From Caryophanales bacterium UBA5729 (GTDB lineage Bacteria > Bacillota_I > Bacilli_A > Izemoplasmatales > Hujiaoplasmataceae): a stretch of DNA of 64,000 nucleotides. This document shows, piece after piece, positions 26,258 to 35,359 of this stretch; within the stretch, counting starts at the first letter, position 1, and every line of letters begins with the position of its first letter. The stretch is taken from assembly GCA_002419505.1 (NCBI GenBank), contig DIGF01000033.1, positions 14,614 to 78,613 on the forward strand. The letters run 5' to 3'. The notes beneath the pieces are model-generated. The model was given only the letters and a program-made list of their open reading frames with translations. It ran no database searches and was not told where the DNA came from. The translations under genes and the position numbers were made by a program.

Positions 26258-27898
26258 ATGAAAGAATTTTCAGCGTTTTACGTTGACCTTTTTATCGAGA
26301 TATGGAATGATATAGTATTTTTCTTTAGAGATGCTATTTGGAATAATATAATAAAACAATTCTTTAGAAACGTAATCTCATACTGGAATCTTTTAATGGA
26401 AGATTCCGTTTTGTACGAGTTTAATACTTTATCATGGATTATGGTTGTGGTGGCCGCCCTTCTCAACATTACCTTAATCATTTTTATCGTTTTAAGAATC
26501 TATTTATGGATTAAAAAATATCTTTCTTTTAGAAGAATTGAAATTGAAAAGAATGAACTTATCGAAGAAATCGCCGAACTAAATGAAAAAGTTATCGATT
26601 TAATCGATGAAAAGAATCAAATATTAGCTATGAAAGTTAGTCAATTAGGAATTAATGCCAGAACTGGTGAAAGCGGAGAAGTTTATTATGCAAATGCAAA
26701 TAAGCCAGGTTTACAACCAGCCTTTGGACAAGCCGGTACAGGTGGAGTTAACTCTGGAGTTGTACCACTCAGTTCAGGCGATGGTTCTAGTCCGATAAAT
26801 CCTGCTGGACCATCAAGATTCGTTAAATTAATTCAAGTTGATAAAGAATATGCTGGTAAAGACACTCATATTTATATGGAAGATAGTGATTATGTCGCCT
26901 TACCAGAACTAGTAACGAGATTTGTTAATTTCGCCGCTTCACAGTTAAAGTTATACTATACACCAAGAATGGTTTCTTATTTCTTTGCTGGTATGGCTGC
27001 TTCAAAAATTATTATTCTAGAAGGTATCTCCGGTACAGGGAAAACCTCATTACCATATGCTATGGGTAAGTTTTTCGATAATCCAGCTGCGATGATTTCA
27101 GTTCAACCGGCTTGGCGTGACCGCGCGGAAATCTTAGGATACTTAAATGAGTTTACTAAAAGATTTAATGAAACTGATTTCTTAAAGAACCTCTATGAAG
27201 CAATTTATAGAAAAGATGTAAATTTAATTGTTTTAGATGAGTTAAACCTTGCGAGAATTGAGTACTATTTCGCTGAGTTTTTATCAATCATGGAAATGCC
27301 AGATCCAAATGAATGGAAAATTGACCTTGTCCCAGATTCAAAACCATCTGATCCGTTAAAAGTAATTAATGGAAAAATAACTGTTCCACTTAACATTTGG
27401 TTTGTTGGTACTGCAAATAAAGATGACTCAACATTTACGATTACTGATAAGGTTTATGACCGTGCTATCTCATTAGAATTTGACTCTAAAGGTGAATATT
27501 TCCAAGCGCCAGATACTAAGCCAATTCACATTTCTAGCGCTTACTTACAAGAGTTATTCGATGAAGCTTATTATAAGTTCCCAATTAGTGAAGAAACACT
27601 TAATAACTTTAAAATCTTAGACAAGTATATTCAAGCGCATTTTAGAATCGCTTTTGGTAATAGAATCATGACTCAAGTTTATAAGTTTATTCCAGTTTAT
27701 GTTGCCTGTGGTGGTACTGAACTTGACGGCTTAGATTATATCTTCGCTTATAAAGTTTTACGTAAATTTGAGAGTTTAAATTTGGCATTTTTGCAAAATG
27801 AACTTAACGAATTAATTAATCAAATTAAAAAGATTTTTGGTAAGAACAGCTTTGAAGAATCGATTAATTTTATTAAAAACCTACAAAAATTAGTTTAG
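26258..27898 (+). CDS. Membrane-anchored McrB-like AAA+ ATPase
   Basis: A 546-residue protein. The N-terminal 60 residues are amphipathic. A membrane helix lies at about 62-88, then a coiled coil (about 90-130) and a Gly/Ser/Pro-rich linker (about 150-190). The AAA+ module follows at about 245-470: Walker A GISGTGKTS, VQPAWRDRAEILGYLN, Walker B LIVLDELNLAR, sensor 1 VGTANKDDSTFTITDK and an arginine finger YDRAISLEF. These match the McrB/MoxR-like AAA_5 group. A C-terminal helical tail ends it. Usual McrB proteins are soluble and nucleic-acid targeted; this one is tethered to the membrane and lies between SipW genes. It probably remodels a membrane or secreted complex. Function unknown. Confidence 0.88.
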   Translation: MKEFSAFYVDLFIEIWNDIVFFFRDAIWNNIIKQFFRNVISYWNLLMEDSVLYEFNTLSWIMVVVAALLNITLIIFIVLRIYLWIKKYLSFRRIEIEKNELIEEIAELNEKVIDLIDEKNQILAMKVSQLGINARTGESGEVYYANANKPGLQPAFGQAGTGGVNSGVVPLSSGDGSSPINPAGPSRFVKLIQVDKEYAGKDTHIYMEDSDYVALPELVTRFVNFAASQLKLYYTPRMVSYFFAGMAASKIIILEGISGTGKTSLPYAMGKFFDNPAAMISVQPAWRDRAEILGYLNEFTKRFNETDFLKNLYEAIYRKDVNLIVLDELNLARIEYYFAEFLSIMEMPDPNEWKIDLVPDSKPSDPLKVINGKITVPLNIWFVGTANKDDSTFTITDKVYDRAISLEFDSKGEYFQAPDTKPIHISSAYLQELFDEAYYKFPISEETLNNFKILDKYIQAHFRIAFGNRIMTQVYKFIPVYVACGGTELDGLDYIFAYKVLRKFESLNLAFLQNELNELINQIKKIFGKNSFEESINFIKNLQKLV

Positions 27899-27908
27899 GA
27901 GGTCCATT

Positions 27909-29450
27909 ATGGATGAAGGAACCGCTAAACGTTATTACAAAAAAATTAATACGACTTTTCAAGGTGTAAATAAGCTTGATGATTTCGCCAAGCAGTATTT
28001 AAACCTTCTTGAAAGTTCAAAAATTGAACTTTATCAAAAAGAAAGACGAGAAAGAAGAATCTTTGATGATTCATGGTTGTCTAATATTGAAGGAATTTTA
28101 CCAATACTTGATAAACTTACTAGAAATCCAAAAGAAAGCTTAAAGAAAGTAACTGAAGTTGTGCCTGTAGAACGAGCGAAAAAAATTGATTCAGGTACAA
28201 TTAGACACTTAGCAGCTAACACACAGTTAATTAAAAAAACCAATAATAAAGGCGAAATTCAACCTTCTAAATTACTTACAAGTTTTTCTGAATCAGAACT
28301 AGGAACCTATGAAAACAGATTTTTAATGACCTTAGTTGACAAGATTTTTACATTTATTGAGATTAGATATAAACTCATCAATCGGAAGATGAATACTGAA
28401 TATGTTAATTTCTTGAAAGTAAATTCAGAAATTGAGTATCAAAGTGCATTAATTCATTATGATATTACTTTAAAAATTAATCGTAATATGGAGGAAGATG
28501 CTGTTTGTAAAAAAAATCAAGAATTATTTGATCGAATGAAAGATTTAAGAGATGGTATTAGAAACTATAAAAACTCTTCTTTCATGAGGCAGATGTCAGG
28601 CTTTCCACCAATTAGACCACCAATTATGAAAACCAATATTATTATGAAGAATATTGAATTCATTCAATGTTATGATTTGTGGATGTTTATGGATACAGTC
28701 GATAGAGTTGGGTATGAAGTAGATGTATTTGAACGTGACGTTAAATTTGATGAAGAGTATATTCGTCAAATTGAAAACACAATGTTAGTCCTTTATGCTA
28801 CAGTAGCTAATAATCAAACTGAAGAATTCTCTTTATCTCATGAAAATCCTTTTACATATCGTAAAGTAAAAACACCAAGAGTTCTTACAAAAGTTGACGA
28901 AGACAGATATTTAGAATCAGCGGAATTCTTGATTAAAGATGAAACTTTAAACCAATATTTCCTAGAACAAATCAGAAAAGATAACGTCGAAAGATATAAT
29001 ACACTTATTGAAGCTGGAATTCCTAAGGATAAAAGCATAGATATAATCCATCGAAAACTTTTGGAAATCGCTGATGGAGCTTTTAAAGACTTTATCAATT
29101 ACACTTTCAACCCTGAAATTGAGAAAGATTTAAATAAAAAAATAGATGTTCAAAACGAAATTTTAAAAGTATATCGAGATATTGAAAAAGTTAAACGCGA
29201 AAACATTAAAGATTTAGAAACAGAAAAAGCTCTTGCTTTATTAGCTCTCAATAACTATCGAGAAGAATTAAACAATAGAATCGCTAAACAAAAAGCGGAC
29301 ATAGAAGCTAAAAAAGCGGAAGAAAGAAGATTAAAGCTTCAAAGACAAAAAGCTATTGCTCAAGAACGCGCAGCAAAAAAGAAGAAAATCGATCGTGCAA
29401 AAGAATTGTTAGAAAAAGCTGAAAGAGCTAGAAAATTACAAAATAAATAA
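27909..29450 (+). CDS. AAA+ partner protein, DUF2357-like helical with C-terminal coiled coil
   Basis: A 513-residue protein 11 bp after the AAA+ gene. A central region (about 125-160) contains LGTYENRFLMTLVDKIF, resembling the DUF2357 proteins that pair with McrB-like ATPases. The last 110 residues are a long, Lys/Glu-rich coiled coil. I see no PD-(D/E)xK nuclease motif and no membrane helix. By analogy with McrC-type partners it may be the effector or adaptor of the AAA+ ring, but here without nuclease. This assignment is tentative. Confidence 0.6.
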   Translation: MDEGTAKRYYKKINTTFQGVNKLDDFAKQYLNLLESSKIELYQKERRERRIFDDSWLSNIEGILPILDKLTRNPKESLKKVTEVVPVERAKKIDSGTIRHLAANTQLIKKTNNKGEIQPSKLLTSFSESELGTYENRFLMTLVDKIFTFIEIRYKLINRKMNTEYVNFLKVNSEIEYQSALIHYDITLKINRNMEEDAVCKKNQELFDRMKDLRDGIRNYKNSSFMRQMSGFPPIRPPIMKTNIIMKNIEFIQCYDLWMFMDTVDRVGYEVDVFERDVKFDEEYIRQIENTMLVLYATVANNQTEEFSLSHENPFTYRKVKTPRVLTKVDEDRYLESAEFLIKDETLNQYFLEQIRKDNVERYNTLIEAGIPKDKSIDIIHRKLLEIADGAFKDFINYTFNPEIEKDLNKKIDVQNEILKVYRDIEKVKRENIKDLETEKALALLALNNYREELNNRIAKQKADIEAKKAEERRLKLQRQKAIAQERAAKKKKIDRAKELLEKAERARKLQNK

Positions 29451-29478
29451 TAGAAATTTAAAAAAAGAGGTGATGGAA

Positions 29479-30069
29479 ATGAAAAAACGGTTTATGCTAT
29501 CGCTAACAGCGTTAATAGCATCTGCTGCTTTATTTGTTATTGCCTCTTTTGCTTGGTTTGTTTTAAGCACTTATTCACCTGTTGACACTATTCCTGGAGG
29601 AACCAAGGGGGTATTATATGATTTAGGTGGAGAGTTTATAATTGGAAGTGTTATTTATCCTGAACTTGAACTTTTAAGCGAAGATATATCAATCACGAGC
29701 TATTCAACAGAAAGTCTATATTTAAGAATTAAGATAGTATATTTAAGAATTAATGTTAATTATATTGATTCAGAGTATGTAGTTTCATCTCCCACAATAG
29801 ACATATATAGTGACAATTTTAATGATGAACATTTATCAGTAATCCTTAATTCAAATTTCTTTTATGAGAGCGATGAGTATTGGTATTATGACGAATTAAT
29901 TTATGGTGATTCTGTTACACACACCTTAATAACTTCGCTTTATTATGATGGTTTCAAAGCTAGTAACGAGTATGCCACTGAACCTTTAAGCATAAGCATA
30001 ATTCTTGAAGTAAGCACTGGTGAAGATGGTGTATGGGATCCGCTCACTACCTTAACCACAACCACGTAG
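29479..30069 (+). CDS. Small secreted protein with SipW-like signal
   Basis: About 196 residues. The start KKRFMLSLTALIASAALFVI continues into SFAWFVLSTYSP, a SipW-type signal resembling TYAWF. The mature part is acidic, Tyr-rich and beta-prone, ending in a Thr-rich tail (TTLTTTT). I chose the ATG at 29479: the ribosome site AGAGGTG lies 8 nt upstream and overlaps the GTG and ATG at 29470-29475. It is the probable cargo of the adjacent second SipW, like the TapA/TasA–SipW pair of Bacillus. Confidence 0.78.
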   Translation: MKKRFMLSLTALIASAALFVIASFAWFVLSTYSPVDTIPGGTKGVLYDLGGEFIIGSVIYPELELLSEDISITSYSTESLYLRIKIVYLRINVNYIDSEYVVSSPTIDIYSDNFNDEHLSVILNSNFFYESDEYWYYDELIYGDSVTHTLITSLYYDGFKASNEYATEPLSISIILEVSTGEDGVWDPLTTLTTTT

Positions 30070-30085
30070 TATAAATAGGAGTAAA

Positions 30086-30694
30086 ATGAAAACTGTCTTA
30101 AAGAAAGTAATATTTGCTTTGCCGTTTGTATTTATCGGTTTGGCCATGATAATGATGGTTCAGTTAGGTATCTCATTGAAAAACAATGAAGTACCTAATA
30201 TTTTTAATCGCGCCATGTTATACGTTAAAACACCATCAATGGAAGATACGATTATGGCTGGAGACTTAATTTTTATCAATGTTAAAGACAGAGACTTCTA
30301 TGAAGAAGATATCATTAGTTTTAGAAGACCTGATAAACCGGAGATAATTATTACCCACAGAATTGTAAATATAGATGGTGATTTAATTACCACAAAAGGA
30401 GATAACAACTACACCTCAGAAACCTGGGAAATAAACTTTTCTAAGGATTTTGTTTTGGGTTCTTATGTAGGGAAATCAAGTTTATTAGGGTCTGTTTACG
30501 AAGTTTTATTTTTAAACAGTTTAAATGTTTTGTTTGGACTGATTACTGTCGTGTTTTTGCTTATTGGGGTAATTGAAATGAGAAATATTATTAAACTGCT
30601 TTCTCAGAAAAAAGCAGCTGAAATTGAAGCGGAAAAGCAACAAATGATTGAAGAATATAAAGAAAAAATAAAAAGTGAGAAGGAACAAAAATGA
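30086..30694 (+). CDS. sipW: SipW-type signal peptidase I, copy 2
   Basis: A 202-residue peptidase with an N-terminal helix (about 8-30), catalytic Ser51 in KTPSMEDTIMAGDL and His91 in ITHRIVNIDG, then TTKGDNN. A second helix lies at about 150-172. The tail is Lys/Glu-rich. Like copy 1 it has the ER/SipW Ser-His pattern rather than Ser-Lys. It lies 16 bp after the small secreted protein gene and overlaps walJ by 4 bp (ATGA). Confidence 0.9.
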   Translation: MKTVLKKVIFALPFVFIGLAMIMMVQLGISLKNNEVPNIFNRAMLYVKTPSMEDTIMAGDLIFINVKDRDFYEEDIISFRRPDKPEIIITHRIVNIDGDLITTKGDNNYTSETWEINFSKDFVLGSYVGKSSLLGSVYEVLFLNSLNVLFGLITVVFLLIGVIEMRNIIKLLSQKKAAEIEAEKQQMIEEYKEKIKSEKEQK

Positions 30695-31482
30695 GAGCAA
30701 TCATCCTAGCAAGCGGCTCACAAGCTAATGTTACTTATTTAGAAATTGGTGAGAGTAAAATTTTAATCGACTGTGGCTTAAGCTATAGACAAATCGTTTA
30801 TCGTTTAAAAGAACATAATAAAAATCTCGATAACTTAAACGCAGTTTTCATCACTCATGAACACGCTGATCACGTTGCGGGTTTGAGAGTGTTAGCTAAA
30901 AATCACAAGATGAAAATTGTCCTTAGCGAAGGCACTTATCAAGGGTTAAATAAAAGGTTTTTAGGTGAGATCGATGAAGAATTATTTCTGATAGTCAAGA
31001 GCTTGGAAAGCTTTGAATTTGGTGATTTTCAAGTTTTGCCTTTTGCAACTTATCACGACGCAGTTGAACCTTTCGGCTATCGCTTTATTGAAGAAAATCG
31101 ATCATTGGTATATATGACTGACACCGGATATTTCCCAATTAAATACTATGAATATCTAAAAGATGCGGATTGCTATATCGTCGAAAGTAACCATGAAGTG
31201 GAAATGCTTTTAGAGAGTGCGAGACCTTGGCTTTTAAAAAGGAGAATTCTAGATGATGAAGGTCATTTGTCAAATGAAGATAGTGCGAATTTAATTTTAA
31301 ATCTTGTTGGTGAAAGAACTAAACAAATCGTTTTAGCACATCTCTCTCAAGAATGCAATTTAGAGAGAGTAGCTTTAGAAACATATGAAAAAGTTTTCCT
31401 AGAACAAGGCATAGATATTAAGAATTATCGAATTTGTGCAGCTAATCAAAATCATTCAACTGATGAAATCATTATTGAATGA
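30691..31482 (+). CDS. Metallo-beta-lactamase-fold hydrolase, WalJ/YycJ-like
   Basis: A 263-residue protein with LASGSQANVTYLEIGES at the start and the metal-binding motif THEHADHVAGL (His/Asp set), DTGYF, and the late His of LAHLSQECN. These match the WalJ/YycJ exonuclease-like group, which in Bacillus lies in the walRK operon and affects DNA replication coordination. Here no walRK is adjacent. It is coupled to the second sipW by a 4-bp overlap and ends at a terminator that overlaps its stop. Confidence 0.9.
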   Translation: MRAIILASGSQANVTYLEIGESKILIDCGLSYRQIVYRLKEHNKNLDNLNAVFITHEHADHVAGLRVLAKNHKMKIVLSEGTYQGLNKRFLGEIDEELFLIVKSLESFEFGDFQVLPFATYHDAVEPFGYRFIEENRSLVYMTDTGYFPIKYYEYLKDADCYIVESNHEVEMLLESARPWLLKRRILDDEGHLSNEDSANLILNLVGERTKQIVLAHLSQECNLERVALETYEKVFLEQGIDIKNYRICAANQNHSTDEIIIE

Positions 31483-31496
31483 TTTTATTTTTTTTA
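31450..31496 (+). terminator. Intrinsic terminator after walJ
   Basis: AATCATTCAA (31450-31459) pairs with TTGAATGATT (31475-31484), then TTATTTTTTTTT. The 5' arm and loop lie within the end of the coding region. Confidence 0.8.
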
Positions 31497-31521
31497 GTGC
31501 CAAAATAAAACCAAATTACAA

Positions 31522-31550
31522 TTGTCTTTAAAGTGAATTTAAGTTATAAT
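31522..31550 (+). promoter_or_regulatory. Promoter of nifJ
   Basis: -35 TTGTCT (31522-31527) and -10 TATAAT (31545-31550), 17-bp spacer. A small hairpin (GCTAA/TTAGC) lies in the leader before the ribosome site. Confidence 0.75.
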
Positions 31551-31606
31551 AAGATGTGGATTATGTGCTAAGAAAGAATTAGCGAAAAATATATAGGAGG
31601 TTGTTT

Positions 31607-34600
31607 ATGACAACAAAAAAAGTTTATCAGTCAATGGATGGGAACCAAGCTGCTGCTTACACTTCATATGCTTTTACTGAAGTAGCGGGTATCTATCCTA
31701 TCACCCCGTCATCTCCAATTCCAGAGTACGTTGATCAATGGGCTGCAGAAGGAAAGAAAAATCTGTTCGGTATGCCAGTTAAGGTTGTAGAGATGCAATC
31801 AGAAGCAGGTGCTGCGGCAACTGTTCATGGATCATTAATGACTGGAGCTTTGACGACTACTTATACTGCATCACAAGGATTGCTACTGAAGATTCCTAAC
31901 ATGTATAAAATATCCGGAGAATTACTACCAGGAGTTATCCATGTAGCAGCTCGTTCAATAGCAGCTCATGCATTATCAATCTTTGGTGATCACCAAGATA
32001 TTTATGCTGCAAGAATGACAGGATTTGCGATTTTAGCATCAGGTTCAGTTCAAGAAACTATGGACCTTGGTGGAATCGCTCATTTAGCAGCGATAAAATC
32101 AAGTATTCCCTTCATTCATTTCTTCGATGGTTTCAGAACTTCTCATGAAGTTAACAAAATCGAAGTTATGCCTTATGAAGTCTTTGATCGTTTATTAGAT
32201 AGAGAAGCACTAAAAAAATTCCGTCAAAGAGGATTAAATTCAACTAACCCTAGAATTATGGGTACTGCTCAAAACGATGACGTTTACTTCCAAGCAAAAG
32301 AAGTTCAAGAACAATTCTATCGTCCAATTCCTGATATTGTTAATGAATATATGAAAGAAATTTCTAAAGAAACAGGAAGAGAGTACAAACCATTCAATTA
32401 CTACGGAGCTAAAGATGCTACAAGAGTAATTATCGCTATGGGTTCAGTTACTGATACGATTAAAGAAGTTATCGACAACCTAATTGAAAAAGGCGAAAAA
32501 GTTGGTTTAATATCAGTTCATTTATATCGTCCTTTCTCAAGTAAATACTTCTTTGACATCCTACCTGAAACTGTAGAAAAAATTGCGGTTTTAGATAGAA
32601 CAAAAGAAGCAGGCTCTGCTGGAGAACCGCTTTATGTAGATGTAAAATCAATATTCTATAATCGTGAAAAACAACCAGCAATCATCGGTGGCAGATATGG
32701 TCTATCTTCAAAAGATACAACTCCTGCTCAGATCTTTGCGGTTTATGAAAACTTACAAAATGAAATGAAAGACAACTTTACAATCGGTATCGTTGATGAT
32801 GTTATGTATTCATCGTTAGCTGATGTTGAAGGCGAAGATGTTACCGATCCAGCAACTACAGAATTACTATTCTTCGGTTTAGGTTCTGACGGTACAGTTG
32901 GTGCGGTTAAAAATATTTCTAAGATTATCGGTGACTACACTGATCTTTATGGACAAGCTTACGCTTCTTACGATTCTAAGAAGAGTGGCGGTGTAACAAG
33001 GATGCATTTGCGTTTTGGTAAAAACCCAATTCGTTCAACTTACCTTGTTAACCATCCTCACTTTGTATCTTGTTCTCAAGAAAGTTACCTATCCAGATTT
33101 GATCTTATCAAGGGTATTAGAAAGAACGGAACCTTCCTTTTAGCTACTACTAAAAATAAAGATGAAATCGAAAGTCACTTACCTGACAAAGTTAAGAAAA
33201 TTCTTGCAAAACGCAATGCTAAACTATATATCATCGATGCTTATAAATTAGCTAAAGAAATCGGTGAAGTAAAAATGGTTTCAACAATTATGCAATCCGC
33301 TTTCTTCAAGCTTAATGAACAAATCATGAAGTTTGAAAAAGCTCAAGATGCAATGAAATCATATGCTAAGAAATCTTTCTCAAGCAAAGGTGAAGAAATT
33401 GTCGCAATGAACTTTAAAGCGATTGATTTAGGCGCTGACGGTTTAGTAGAAATTAAAGTAAAACCTGAATGGGCAGACTTAAAAACTGAAGTACCTTTAG
33501 ATGAAAAGCGTCCAGATTTCGTAAGAAATATCGCTGATGCAGTAAATGCAATCAATGGTTATGATTTACCTACATCAGCCTTCTTGGGTATTGAAGACGG
33601 GCAAATTCCAAGTGGCACAGCACGTTATGAAAAACGCGGAGTCGCTGAAGAAGTTTCTACTTGGATTAATGAAAACTGTATCCAATGTAACCAATGTGCT
33701 TACGCATGTCCTCATGCTTGTATTAGAGCAATCTTAGCTACTGATGAAGAAGTTAAAAACGCTCCAGTAGATGCACCATGGCTTGAAGCTAAAGGCAAAG
33801 GTTTAGAAGGATTAAAATATCGTATTGAAGTTTCGATTCTTGACTGTACTGGATGTATGGTTTGCGTAAACACTTGTCCAGCACCTACAAAAGCTTTGAA
33901 AATGAGTCCTATTCAAGACCGTATTGAAGCAAAAGAACATATTCTAGCTGACTACTTATATAATGAAGTTCCATATAAGGGAGACTTAGTTGGCAAGAAT
34001 ACTTATAAAAACACAGTCTTCAACCAACCATTATTCGAATTTTCTGGAGCTTGTGCTGGTTGTGGTGAAACACCATATATCAGATTCGTTACACAATTAT
34101 TTGGTGAAAGAATGGTAATTGCGAACGCTACAGGTTGTTCTTCAATCTACGGCGCTTCCTTCCCTGCATCACCTTATACAACTAATTCTGAAGGCAGAGG
34201 TCCAGCGTGGGCTAACTCATTATTTGAAGATAATGCAGAATATGGATTTGGCATGAAAATTGCTCAAGATACAATCAGAGATCGCATTCAAAACATGATC
34301 ATCAACAATCAAGATAGTTTTGAAGCTGAGTTGAAAGAACTGCTAAATTCATGGATTGAAAACCGTGAAGACGGAGACAAGACTTTAGAAATTTATCGTG
34401 AACTTGTTCCATTATTAGCAAAAAGCAAATCACCTGTTGCTAAAGATATCCTCGAGATTAAAGAACAATTAGTTCGTCAATCACAATGGATTATCGGTGG
34501 TGACGGTTGGGCTTATGATATTGGTTATGGCGGATTAGATCACGTCATGGCTAATGCAGAAGACGTTAACATATTAGTGCTTGATACTGAAGTGTATTCA

Positions 34601-35149
34601 AACACCGGAGGTCAATCATCTAAATCAGCTCGCTCAGGTTCAATTGCTAAGTTTACCGCAGCTGGTAAACCAGGCAAAAAGAAAGACCTAGCTGCACTTG
34701 CAATGACTTATGAAAGTGTCTATGTTGCAACAATCAGTCATGGCGCTAATGCGACTCAAGTTATGAAAGCTTTGAAGGAAGCAGAAAGTTATCCAGGACC
34801 ATCTTTACTTATCGCATACTCTCCATGTATTGCTCATGGCATTAGCGGTGGGTTAGGCAATAGCCACCAACAAGCTAAACTAGCTACAGAATGTGGATAC
34901 TGGCCAACATTTAGATATGATCCAAGAAGAATTGCTGAAGGTAAAAACCCATTACAAATCGATTCAAAAGAACCTCAATGGGATAAATATCATGATTTCT
35001 TACTAAGTGAAAATCGTTATCAACAATTGATTAAAACTAACCCTAAAGCGGCCGATAGATTACTCCACAACAATATTCTCGGGGCTAAACGCAGATGGGC
35101 GATGTACAAACGCATGGCAAACATGGATTATTCCGAAGTAATCGAATAA
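31607..35149 (+). CDS. nifJ: Pyruvate:ferredoxin (flavodoxin) oxidoreductase
   Basis: Converts pyruvate and CoA to acetyl-CoA, CO2 and reduced ferredoxin. It is a full single-chain enzyme of 1,180 residues. In order: N-terminal domain (GNQAAAYTSYAFTEVAGIYP), the CoA-binding domain II, the gamma-like domain, the two-[4Fe-4S] ferredoxin domain near 685-755 (CIQCNQCAYACPHAC and CTGCMVCVNTCPAP), and the TPP domain (CAGCGETPY; GGDGWAYDIGYGGLDH; NTGGQSS). I chose the ATG at 31607 because AGGAGG lies just upstream; the TTG at 31601 is inside that gap. It shows an anaerobic, fermentative metabolism and needs Fe-S clusters from the suf operon. Confidence 0.99.
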   Translation: MTTKKVYQSMDGNQAAAYTSYAFTEVAGIYPITPSSPIPEYVDQWAAEGKKNLFGMPVKVVEMQSEAGAAATVHGSLMTGALTTTYTASQGLLLKIPNMYKISGELLPGVIHVAARSIAAHALSIFGDHQDIYAARMTGFAILASGSVQETMDLGGIAHLAAIKSSIPFIHFFDGFRTSHEVNKIEVMPYEVFDRLLDREALKKFRQRGLNSTNPRIMGTAQNDDVYFQAKEVQEQFYRPIPDIVNEYMKEISKETGREYKPFNYYGAKDATRVIIAMGSVTDTIKEVIDNLIEKGEKVGLISVHLYRPFSSKYFFDILPETVEKIAVLDRTKEAGSAGEPLYVDVKSIFYNREKQPAIIGGRYGLSSKDTTPAQIFAVYENLQNEMKDNFTIGIVDDVMYSSLADVEGEDVTDPATTELLFFGLGSDGTVGAVKNISKIIGDYTDLYGQAYASYDSKKSGGVTRMHLRFGKNPIRSTYLVNHPHFVSCSQESYLSRFDLIKGIRKNGTFLLATTKNKDEIESHLPDKVKKILAKRNAKLYIIDAYKLAKEIGEVKMVSTIMQSAFFKLNEQIMKFEKAQDAMKSYAKKSFSSKGEEIVAMNFKAIDLGADGLVEIKVKPEWADLKTEVPLDEKRPDFVRNIADAVNAINGYDLPTSAFLGIEDGQIPSGTARYEKRGVAEEVSTWINENCIQCNQCAYACPHACIRAILATDEEVKNAPVDAPWLEAKGKGLEGLKYRIEVSILDCTGCMVCVNTCPAPTKALKMSPIQDRIEAKEHILADYLYNEVPYKGDLVGKNTYKNTVFNQPLFEFSGACAGCGETPYIRFVTQLFGERMVIANATGCSSIYGASFPASPYTTNSEGRGPAWANSLFEDNAEYGFGMKIAQDTIRDRIQNMIINNQDSFEAELKELLNSWIENREDGDKTLEIYRELVPLLAKSKSPVAKDILEIKEQLVRQSQWIIGGDGWAYDIGYGGLDHVMANAEDVNILVLDTEVYSNTGGQSSKSARSGSIAKFTAAGKPGKKKDLAALAMTYESVYVATISHGANATQVMKALKEAESYPGPSLLIAYSPCIAHGISGGLGNSHQQAKLATECGYWPTFRYDPRRIAEGKNPLQIDSKEPQWDKYHDFLLSENRYQQLIKTNPKAADRLLHNNILGAKRRWAMYKRMANMDYSEVIE

Positions 35150-35165
35150 ACAAACATTTATTTTT

Positions 35166-35197
35166 AACACCTCATCTTAAGCGATGAGGTGTTTTCT
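35166..35197 (+). terminator. Intrinsic terminator of nifJ
   Basis: AACACCTCATC and GATGAGGTGTT form an 11-bp stem with loop TTAAGC, followed by TTCTTT. Confidence 0.88.
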
Positions 35198-35201
35198 TTG
35201 A

Positions 35202-35230
35202 TTGAAATTTTACGGGTTTAGCGCTATAAT
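35202..35230 (+). promoter_or_regulatory. Upstream promoter of the parvulin-like lipoprotein
   Basis: -35 TTGAAA (35202-35207) and -10 TATAAT (35225-35230), 17-bp spacer, directly after the nifJ terminator. It would give a leader of about 120 nt. Confidence 0.65.
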
Positions 35231-35295
35231 TAGTAGAAGATTTTTTAAAACTTCGAATATTAAGTGAGCATTTTATGAAATCGTCTAAAAAAGGT

Positions 35296-35324
35296 TTTAA
35301 TTTATCGATCATTTGTTATATAAT
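35296..35324 (+). promoter_or_regulatory. Downstream promoter of the parvulin-like lipoprotein
   Basis: -35 TTTAAT (35296-35301) and -10 TATAAT (35319-35324), 17-bp spacer, about 35 bp before the ATG. With the upstream promoter it forms a tandem pair. Confidence 0.5.
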
Positions 35325-35359
35325 ATATAAGATACTTGAATTTAAAGGAGTTAATAAAA

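Noticed and set aside
26258..29450. McrBC-type restriction or defence system
   Set aside because: The ATPase has a membrane helix, the partner has no visible nuclease, and the genes lie between signal peptidase and secreted-protein genes with short spacing. A defence role is not excluded but is not the best reading.
31561..31606. Riboswitch in the nifJ leader
   Set aside because: Only a 5-bp hairpin is visible in about 50 nt, too small for a known aptamer.
35231..35295. Small gene between the two promoters of the parvulin-like lipoprotein
   Set aside because: No reading frame with a ribosome site and no clear RNA structure is visible in this 65-bp stretch.
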